DNA from: Firmicutes bacterium CAG:475
GTDB lineage: Bacteria > Bacillota > Clostridia > Christensenellales > CAG-917
Reading direction: 5' to 3'
Assembly: GCA_000434435.1 (NCBI GenBank)
Contig: FR895539.1
Span: forward strand, 1 to 32,236
DNA length: 32,236 bases
Shown here in pieces: positions 17,663 to 23,110 of this stretch. The translations under genes and the position numbers were made by a program. The notes beneath the pieces were generated by a model. That model did no database searches, had not been told where the DNA came from, and saw only the letters and a list, made by a program, of their open reading frames with translations. The stretch's first letter is position 1, and each line of letters opens with the position of its first letter.

Positions 17663-17691
17663 ATTGTACCAACATATACCAATGTTGTCAA
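17663..17691 (-). promoter_or_regulatory. Strong promoter, probably for the ABC/Ig-protein operon
   Basis: On the minus strand TTGACA (17686-17691), a 17-bp spacer and TACAAT (17663-17668) match the vegetative consensus at 11 of 12 bases. The predicted start near 17656 gives a leader of about 50 nt before the TTG at 17605. Confidence 0.82.
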
Positions 17692-17761
17692 ACAAAAACC
17701 ATATTTTGTGGCTTTGCAGGGATTTTACCACAATTTTTAATTCTTCTTTAATCCTAATCGC

Positions 17762-17791
17762 TTGACTAACCCCACCAAGACCGAGTATAAC
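17762..17791 (+). promoter_or_regulatory. Promoter of the cation/proton antiporter gene
   Basis: TTGACT (17762-17767), an 18-bp spacer and TATAAC (17786-17791). It is divergent from the operon promoter on the other strand, with about 70 bp between the two -35 boxes. The leader of about 100 nt before the gene contains no element I recognise. Confidence 0.65.
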
Positions 17792-17898
17792 ATTTTCTTG
17801 AAAAATCAGACTAAATATACGTTAATACCCACGACGGCGTTAAATCTTCCGATTTTTTCAAAAAAATACGCATAAATCATACGATAATAAAGGAAAAA

Positions 17899-19251
17899 AT
17901 GTTCACTCAAACTCTATCCGCAATAGCATATTTCGAAATTTTGCTTCCGCTTGCGCTCATACTTCTTTGCACCAAACTATTTTCTCTTTTGGGCAAGAAA
18001 ATCGGACTTCCGCAAGTGGTTGGAATGTTGATTGCAGGCATACTTCTCGGTTTCATCAAGTTTATTCCGAATCAAAACATATTTACGCAATCCACGATGG
18101 AGGGGCTTTCCTTCCTTGCCAAAATCGGCGTCATCCTCATCATGTTCTCGGCAGGACTGGAAACCGACCTCAAACAATTCAAAACAAGCGGACTTCCCTC
18201 CGTTTTGATAACGATTTTGGGCGTTCTGTTCCCATTGGGACTTGGATTTTTGGTCGCTTCGGCGTTCAACGGCGGATTTAACGTATCGCAACATCAAATC
18301 ATAACCAACCTCTTTTACGGCGCGATATTGGCGGCTACGAGCGTCAGTATCACCGTTGCCGCTCTCAAAGAACTCGGAAAGCTCAACACGAAAGTCGGCA
18401 CTTCCATCGTGGCGGCGGCAATCCTCGACGACATCATCGGCGTCGTGCTTCTTTCCCTCTTCATTTCTCTCGACAAGGGCAACGGGCTTGACGGAATAGG
18501 CATTGCAATCGGCAAAATGATAGGCTTCTTCGCTGCGGCAATCGCAGTGGGGTTTGTGGCATACATTATCCTCAAACATTATCTCAAACGTCACCCCGAG
18601 CATCACAGACGTATTCCCATCATCGGTTTTGCGATGGCATTTTTCTTTGCGTATGCGGCGGAGGAATGGTTCGGAGTTGCGGACATCACGGGTGCGTACG
18701 TTGCCGGCATCATGCTCTCCACTCTCACCGAATCGGACTATATCGACAGAAAAGTGGAAGTGAGCAACTACATGATTTTCGCTCCCGTATTTTTTGCAAG
18801 CATAGGCATCAACGCGGATTTCGGCGCAATATCACCTGCAATCGTAGGATTCGGTTTTGCGTTCATCGCGGCGGGACTTATCGGCAAGGTGCTGGGATGC
18901 GGCATAGGCTCGCTCATCTGCAAATACTCGTTTATGGATAGTTTGCGCGTGGGCATCGGCATGATGGCAAGAGCGGAAGTCGTGCTGGTATGCACGCAAA
19001 AAGGCGTGGACAGCGGACTTGTGGACGCGTCGATAATGCCCTTTGTGCTTATCCTCATCATCGTGTCCTCCCTGCTCACTCCTCTGCTTTTGAAACTCAC
19101 CTACAAGCACGACAAAACCAACGATACGCCGCTCAATCCTCCCCTCACGGACGGAGGAACGGAACAATCGGACGTTGCGACGGAACAAAGCGATTCTACG
19201 CAAGCAAGCGATATCCTATCGCAAGCCGACCTTCCTAAGACCAACGACTGA
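17899..19251 (+). CDS. Cation/proton antiporter, CPA2 (KefB/NapA-like) family
   Basis: This 450-residue membrane protein exchanges Na+ or K+ for H+ and helps with pH and salt balance. About twelve to thirteen hydrophobic segments run to residue 400. Family marks are GLPQVVGMLIAGILLG (36-51), the LIMFSAGLETDLKQF region (80-94), and ILDDIIG (175-181), whose paired Asp177-Asp178 are the ion-binding residues of electrogenic members. The last 50 residues are a hydrophilic tail rich in Thr, Ser, Gln and Asp; no TrkA nucleotide-binding domain is attached, unlike KefB/KefC. AAAGGAAAAA precedes the ATG. It is transcribed alone, between its own promoter and a strong terminator. Confidence 0.92.
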   Translation: MFTQTLSAIAYFEILLPLALILLCTKLFSLLGKKIGLPQVVGMLIAGILLGFIKFIPNQNIFTQSTMEGLSFLAKIGVILIMFSAGLETDLKQFKTSGLPSVLITILGVLFPLGLGFLVASAFNGGFNVSQHQIITNLFYGAILAATSVSITVAALKELGKLNTKVGTSIVAAAILDDIIGVVLLSLFISLDKGNGLDGIGIAIGKMIGFFAAAIAVGFVAYIILKHYLKRHPEHHRRIPIIGFAMAFFFAYAAEEWFGVADITGAYVAGIMLSTLTESDYIDRKVEVSNYMIFAPVFFASIGINADFGAISPAIVGFGFAFIAAGLIGKVLGCGIGSLICKYSFMDSLRVGIGMMARAEVVLVCTQKGVDSGLVDASIMPFVLILIIVSSLLTPLLLKLTYKHDKTNDTPLNPPLTDGGTEQSDVATEQSDSTQASDILSQADLPKTND

Positions 19252-19277
19252 AAGCAGACCATTCACCAAAACACCGC

Positions 19278-19313
19278 AAAAAGCAATCGTCCATTCGGTT
19301 GCTTTTTATTTTT
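19278..19313 (+). terminator. Terminator of the antiporter gene
   Basis: A 12-bp stem of AAAAAGCAATCG (19278-19289) with CGGTTGCTTTTT (19296-19307), one G-U pair, loop TCCATT, is followed by ATTTTT. Confidence 0.92.
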
Positions 19314-19327
19314 CGTTAAATTATACT
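19299..19327 (+). promoter_or_regulatory. Candidate promoter of the MATE gene, overlapping the terminator
   Basis: TTGCTT (19299-19304), which is part of the 3' arm of the preceding terminator, is followed after 17 bp by TATACT (19322-19327). The MATE start codon is about 20 bp further on. Confidence 0.5.
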
Positions 19328-19349
19328 TTATTTCGACAAAAGGTAACAC

Positions 19350-20852
19350 ATGACGACTACACAAGAAAATTTGCAATCATCGAAACTCGGCACTATGCCC
19401 GTCGGCAAGCTCATACTTACCATGAGCGGCCCTGCCATACTTTCCATGCTCGTTCAAGCACTCTACAACATCGTAGACAGCGTGTTTATCGGCATGTACG
19501 ACGCAACCAACGGCGTTTTGGCACTGTCCTACGCAATGCCCATGCAGCTGCTTGTAAACGCATTTGCGATAGGTCTTGCGGTGGGCGCGGGCTCGCTTAT
19601 ATCCAGGTTGCTCGGCGAAGGCAGAAACAAGGACGCAAGCCTTGCAGCGCAAACCGGACTTTTGATATCCTTCATATTCAGCGCGCTGTTTTTGGTGCTG
19701 GGATACTTTGTATCCGACGCTTTCATCAAGGCGTACACCGTCAACGCGGGAGTGGGCGCAGGCAGCGAAAACATGCAAGCCGTGTACAAAATGGGTTCGA
19801 CATATCTTACGATCTGCATGTGCTGTTCTTTCGGTTTTATGATCGAAACCATGCTCAACCGCATATTGCAAGCGATGGGCAATATGATCGTGCCTATGGT
19901 GACGCAACTCGTGGGCGCGATCACCAATATAATCCTCGATCCGATACTCATCAGCGTATGCAAGCTCGGCGCGCCCGGTGCGGCAATCGCAACCGTCATA
20001 GGTCAGGTTGTGGCAATGCTCATTCCCATCGTCGTCATTATAAAGGCAAAAGCAAAAAAGCAACTCGACATCGACGTATTTTTCACCAAGGGTTTCAAAA
20101 TCAAGAAGGACATTCTAATCGACATAATGCGCGTCGGTCTTCCAACCGTCGTCATGAACTCCATAGGCTCGGTTATGTACATGCTCTCAAACGCCGTACT
20201 CAACCGTTTTGCAGACGCCGTGTGGGCGTTCGGCGTGTACTTCAAATTGCAATCCTTTGCATTCATGCCCGTTTTCGGACTCAACCAAGGCTGTATTCCC
20301 ATCATGGGTTACAACTACGGCGCAAACAAAAAAGACCGCTTTGTCAAAACCTTCAAATACGCCGTACTCATTGCGTTCGTATATATGACGTTCGCGCTTA
20401 TCTTGTTCCACGCGATGCCCGAACAACTGCTCAAACTCTTCTCGGTCGGCGACAACGCAAACCGAATTCAAGTCGGCTCGGAAGCGTTGCGGCTTTGCTC
20501 AATTGCGTTTATCCCTGCGTCTTTGGGCGTCATCATGATTGCAATGTTCAACGCGGTCGGACACGGCATCAAAGCCATGCTCATATCCCTTCTTCGCCAA
20601 CTATGCATACTCGTGCCCCTCGGCTACGTGCTTGCAATATACACGCCTATGGGGCTGAAAGGCTACTGGGCGGCGTTCCCGATTGCCGAGGCTTTGTCGG
20701 TTGCGATATTCTTCCCCATTGCAGTAAAGACGATAAAGACTATTTTTGAAAAGAAAGCCGCACTCACCAACGAGCAAATCGAGCAAGAAGAAATCCGAGA
20801 AGAACTCGACGAAAAAGCTCTCGAAGAAGAAAGCACGGACACGGTTGCCTGA
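19350..20852 (+). CDS. MATE-family multidrug/cation exporter
   Basis: This 500-residue protein exports drugs or other organic cations in exchange for Na+ or H+. The twelve-helix fold is seen as two halves. The first begins LILTMSGPAILSMLVQALYN (21-40), followed by VDSVFIG, and the second restarts near ILIDIMRVGLPTVVMNSIGS with the matching GLNQGCIPIMGYNYGA motif, both typical of MATE proteins. The last 45 residues are a Glu/Lys-rich cytoplasmic tail, longer than in most members. AAAGG lies 7 bp before the ATG. It sits between two terminator or hairpin structures and appears to be transcribed alone. The substrate is not predictable. Confidence 0.93.
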   Translation: MTTTQENLQSSKLGTMPVGKLILTMSGPAILSMLVQALYNIVDSVFIGMYDATNGVLALSYAMPMQLLVNAFAIGLAVGAGSLISRLLGEGRNKDASLAAQTGLLISFIFSALFLVLGYFVSDAFIKAYTVNAGVGAGSENMQAVYKMGSTYLTICMCCSFGFMIETMLNRILQAMGNMIVPMVTQLVGAITNIILDPILISVCKLGAPGAAIATVIGQVVAMLIPIVVIIKAKAKKQLDIDVFFTKGFKIKKDILIDIMRVGLPTVVMNSIGSVMYMLSNAVLNRFADAVWAFGVYFKLQSFAFMPVFGLNQGCIPIMGYNYGANKKDRFVKTFKYAVLIAFVYMTFALILFHAMPEQLLKLFSVGDNANRIQVGSEALRLCSIAFIPASLGVIMIAMFNAVGHGIKAMLISLLRQLCILVPLGYVLAIYTPMGLKGYWAAFPIAEALSVAIFFPIAVKTIKTIFEKKAALTNEQIEQEEIREELDEKALEEESTDTVA

Positions 20853-20856
20853 AAAC

Positions 20857-20986
20857 TTGCAAAAGGGATATAACGCATATCGGTTTTTGCAAAACGAGCG
20901 GATTTTAGGCACAAGCAAAGAAAAAGTTTTTTACGCTATTCAAACTATAAGTTTGATTGAGTTCCGGTGGTGTAAAAAACCGCTCG
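20857..20986 (+). other. Folded-looking intergenic element between MATE and HU genes
   Basis: Two neighbouring structures fill this gap. First, TTGCAAAA (20857-20864) pairs with TTTTGCAA (20885-20892) around an inner GATAT/ATATC hairpin. Second, three nested helices follow: CGAGCG (20895-20900) with CGCTCG (20981-20986), GTTTTTTAC (20926-20934) with GTAAAAAAC (20972-20980), and CAAACT-ATA-AGTTTG (20941-20955). All pairings are perfect. No U-run follows in the sense direction, so it is not a standard terminator. The element ends before the HU promoter, so it is not in the HU leader. It may be the 3' end of the MATE message or a small RNA; I know of no matching class. Confidence 0.45.
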
Positions 20987-21011
20987 CAAAACGCAAATAT
21001 TAAAAAAAGTA

Positions 21012-21040
21012 TTGCATTGCCCGATTTTTTCATCTATAAT
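21012..21040 (+). promoter_or_regulatory. Promoter of the HU gene
   Basis: TTGCAT (21012-21017), a 17-bp spacer and a perfect TATAAT (21035-21040). The predicted start is about 22 bp before the ATG, with AAGGAGG as ribosome site. Confidence 0.88.
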
Positions 21041-21068
21041 GTCAGTACAATCCTAAGGAGGACTAAAT

Positions 21069-21341
21069 ATGAATAAAGCAGAATTTATCAAAGCAGTGGC
21101 AGCAAAAGCCGACCTTTCTATCAAAGACGCAACCGCAGCGGTTGACGCATACGCAGCAGTTATCGCAGAAGCTCTCAAAGCAGGCGACAAAGTTGCAATC
21201 GCAAACTTCGCTTCTTACGAAGTAAAAGAAAAAGCGGAAAGACAAGGCTTCAATCCCCTCACCAAACAACCGATCACGATTGCGGCAAGCAAAGCTCCCG
21301 TCGTCAAATTCGGCAAAGCGTTCAAGGATTTGTTCAACTAA
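21069..21341 (+). CDS. hup: HU-family DNA-binding protein
   Basis: This 90-residue nucleoid protein binds and bends DNA as a dimer. The N-terminal helical part (NKAEFIKAVAAKADLSIKDA) and the hallmark GDKVAIANFASYEVKEK (39-55) match HU. The DNA-binding arm that follows carries RQGFNPLTKQPITI, with the proline of the intercalating tip. Length and order are standard. It has a strong promoter, a near-ideal ribosome site (AAGGAGG) and its own terminator, as expected for a highly expressed single gene. Confidence 0.97.
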   Translation: MNKAEFIKAVAAKADLSIKDATAAVDAYAAVIAEALKAGDKVAIANFASYEVKEKAERQGFNPLTKQPITIAASKAPVVKFGKAFKDLFN

Positions 21342-21365
21342 TTGCTTTGATTCAAAAAACCGCAT

Positions 21366-21395
21366 AAAAAACGCCGTCGTCTGACGGCGTTTTTT
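21366..21395. terminator. Bidirectional terminator after HU
   Basis: AAAAAACGCCGTC (21366-21378) and GACGGCGTTTTTT (21383-21395) form a perfect 13-bp stem with loop GTCT. The A and T runs make it work in both directions, so it can also end the convergent XRE gene. Confidence 0.95.
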
Positions 21396-21471
21396 CTATA
21401 ATCGAATAATCGGTTTTGATATATTAAAGGCACTTGTTTTCCGCATTTAAGCGGCAATGTTAAAAGCCCGT

Positions 21472-21687
21472 TTAATTTCGCAAGTCGCGCCCTACCAACT
21501 CATCTATCGTAATTTCCAGCGCATCGGCAAGCAACCAGCAATCTTTGACGTTGGGTATATTGACACCGTTTTCCCAATAACTAATCGCGGCATGCGTAAC
21601 GCCTATCTTTTGCGCAAGCTGTTTTTGAGTATAGTTTTGCGCTATACGATTTACTTTTATGGATTTTCCGATCAGATTGTCTTTCAT
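21472..21687 (-). CDS. XRE/Cro-family transcriptional regulator
   Basis: This 71-residue protein is a single helix-turn-helix domain with no effector part. The motif spans about 20-41: QKQLAQKIGVTHAAISYWEN, where VTHAAISYWEN is the recognition helix region. It is followed by VNIPNVKDCWLLADALEITI, the usual fourth and fifth helices. It is divergent from the PH-domain gene, with 98 bp between the start codons; two identical palindromes in this gap are its likely operators. No Shine-Dalgarno sequence precedes the ATG. A -10-like TATGCT at 21697-21702 would start the message almost at the ATG, so it may be leaderless, as some phage-type repressors are. Confidence 0.9.
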   Translation of the reverse strand: MKDNLIGKSIKVNRIAQNYTQKQLAQKIGVTHAAISYWENGVNIPNVKDCWLLADALEITIDELVGRDLRN

Positions 21688-21702
21688 TATGTTTGTAGCA
21701 TA

Positions 21703-21714
21703 TAAGAATTCTTA
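21703..21714. promoter_or_regulatory. Operator palindrome 1 (XRE-gene side)
   Basis: TAAGAATTCTTA is a perfect 12-bp palindrome directly upstream of the -10-like TATGCT of the XRE gene. It is identical to operator 2, and the shared direct repeat extends to TAAGAATTCTTACATT. Confidence 0.7.
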
Positions 21715-21723
21715 CATTTATTC

Positions 21724-21752
21724 TTGACATTTAAGAATTCTTACATTACAAT
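21724..21752 (+). promoter_or_regulatory. Promoter of the PH-domain gene
   Basis: TTGACA (21724-21729), a 17-bp spacer and TACAAT (21747-21752). The spacer contains operator 2, so a bound repressor would block RNA polymerase directly. Confidence 0.85.
21732..21743. promoter_or_regulatory. Operator palindrome 2 (PH-gene side)
   Basis: A second exact copy of TAAGAATTCTTA lies 29 bp centre-to-centre from operator 1, between the -35 and -10 of the PH-gene promoter. A 29-bp spacing is close to but not exactly three helical turns. Confidence 0.72.
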
Positions 21753-21785
21753 TTGATTATTAAAATCTTGAGGAGAACCTAAAAA

Positions 21786-22199
21786 ATGAGCAATTATGCT
21801 GAAACCAATTTGACAAATAACGAAAAAATCATTTTAAAAGCGAAAAAATCTTTTATTGCGATATTCCCTCACTTTATTAGGTTTTTGACAACCGAACTTG
21901 CTCTCACAAACAAAAAAGTTATAGGAAAAGTCGGTTTGATTCGCACTCACTCTGTTGCAAGCGCACTTAACAAAATTCAAAACATATCGATTTCAAGCGG
22001 TTTGTTCGGCAAGATATTTAGTTACGGAACTATAAAAATCGAAACCGCAGGTGCAGAACCCGTATATTTTTACGGCATCAAAAAGCCTGAATCTTTCAAA
22101 AAAGCAGTATTTGCACAAATGGATATATTCGACCAAGAGCGAATTCGCGAACAAGCAGTACAAATGGCAAGCGCAATGTCGCAAGCAATGACGAAATAA
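21786..22199 (+). CDS. PH-domain protein (bPH/YdbT-like)
   Basis: This 137-residue protein is a single bacterial pleckstrin-homology-like domain with no membrane segment that is clear by eye. The pattern LALTNKKVIGKVGLIRTHSV (38-57), then ALNKIQNISISSGLFGKIFS, then YGTIKIETAG and FYGIKKPESF, follows the order of the bPH_2 (PF03703) repeat. The last 25 residues are a Gln/Ala/Met-rich helix. The ribosome site TGAGGAG is 8 bp upstream. It is controlled by a promoter that carries an XRE-type operator in its spacer. The cellular role is unknown; similar genes are often paired with small repressors, which suggests conditional expression. Confidence 0.82.
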   Translation: MSNYAETNLTNNEKIILKAKKSFIAIFPHFIRFLTTELALTNKKVIGKVGLIRTHSVASALNKIQNISISSGLFGKIFSYGTIKIETAGAEPVYFYGIKKPESFKKAVFAQMDIFDQERIREQAVQMASAMSQAMTK

Positions 22200-22225
22200 C
22201 GAATTCCCTAGCACAGCGCAATTTT

Positions 22226-22266
22226 AAAGGCAAACCGCAAAGTTTAATCGACGGTTTGCCTTTTAT
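22226..22266 (+). terminator. Terminator of the PH-domain gene
   Basis: AAAGGCAAACCG (22226-22237) pairs perfectly over 12 bp with CGGTTTGCCTTT (22252-22263), loop of 14 nt, followed by T-rich sequence. The T-run on the minus side is short, so use by the convergent lipoprotein gene is less sure. Confidence 0.85.
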
Positions 22267-22295
22267 TATGTCATAAAAACTATTTATTGAGCGCA

Positions 22296-22961
22296 TTACT
22301 TACGACTGATTATATTGCCTGTACTCGGGTCAATCAGCATCGCCCAGTAGTCCACGCCGTCGCCGATAAACGACACATAATAATAGTAAGATTCACGGTC
22401 GGCGGTGATGAGTTTAACGTAGATTTCGCGCTCGGCTTTACCCTCAGAATACTCTTTGTCAATCTTTTCTTTGAGTGCGTCTTTCGCGATGTTTATGACG
22501 TCGGCAGCAGACAATTTACCGTCCAAAATCGAGTTCAATTCGATGTCCGATTTCACATCGCCGGCTGTTACGCTTATCGTCTTTGGCACAAAATCGAGTG
22601 CGATAGAATCCACAAATTCACCGCTTTTGCCGCATTTGATTTCACCCGACAAAGTTTTGCCGTCCGAGCAAATCACGTAGGATACGGATTGATAATCGTT
22701 GCTCTTCAACGGAGTGACGATTATCTCTTGAAAATCGCAAACGTCCCTTGCGATTCCGTCGGCAACGAAGCTCTTTTCGCGTCTGCCCTTTTCGATTGTG
22801 ACGGCAAATAAATCGCTCTCGCCGGCATAGTACGCCTCGGTGAGCCTCGACACGTTGTCTTTGACGTCTCCGTCGGTTTTTTTATTGCAAGCGCACAATG
22901 CAAAAATCGAGGAAATCACGCACAATATTGCAACCAAAATCAAGCATTTTTTTCTTTTCAT
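22296..22961 (-). CDS. Lipoprotein with a PepSY-like C-terminal domain
   Basis: This 221-residue lipoprotein has lipobox LCAC (Cys25) after a basic start (MKRKK) and a hydrophobic stretch. Residues 35-140 have no domain I recognise. Residues about 150-221 read AADVINIAKDALKEK, then SYYYYVSFIGDGVDYWAMLI, then DPSTGNIISRK; this helix-strand-strand pattern ending in D-x-x-T-G-x-I resembles PepSY domains, which are linked to protease inhibition or metal and peptide binding outside the cell. I use the ATG at 22961, where the signal begins, although only a weak GAG lies upstream; the open frame runs 22 codons further back. It is divergent from a P-type ATPase gene. The function is not known. Confidence 0.72.
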   Translation of the reverse strand: MKRKKCLILVAILCVISSIFALCACNKKTDGDVKDNVSRLTEAYYAGESDLFAVTIEKGRREKSFVADGIARDVCDFQEIIVTPLKSNDYQSVSYVICSDGKTLSGEIKCGKSGEFVDSIALDFVPKTISVTAGDVKSDIELNSILDGKLSAADVINIAKDALKEKIDKEYSEGKAEREIYVKLITADRESYYYYVSFIGDGVDYWAMLIDPSTGNIISRK

Positions 22962-23037
22962 ACTCAAAATATACGGCGAGTAGTTCCCGATTATGCAAAA
23001 AACTCGCATAAAAAGCGACTGCGGCACAACTTTTTTC

Positions 23038-23065
23038 TTGAATAATGAACAAACTGTGATATAAT
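23038..23065 (+). promoter_or_regulatory. Promoter of the P-type ATPase/alpha-galactosidase operon
   Basis: TTGAAT (23038-23043), a 16-bp spacer and TATAAT (23060-23065) with an extended -10 (TGA directly before it). Confidence 0.75.
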
Positions 23066-23110
23066 CGTTTATATATGTAAGAAAAAGCGCGCGTGCGCAA
23101 AAGGGAGATT

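Noticed and set aside
17606..17731. GTG start at 17731 for the small membrane protein
   Set aside because: It would place the strong promoter inside the gene and has no ribosome site.
17797..17898. Possible riboswitch in the antiporter leader
   Set aside because: About 100 nt with only short repeats; I could not fit it to a known sodium, c-di-AMP or other ion-sensing class.
19175..20749. 524-codon open frame on the plus strand over the antiporter end and MATE gene
   Set aside because: Its translation is Arg/His-rich with no hydrophobic pattern, while the overlapping MATE frame has clear family motifs.
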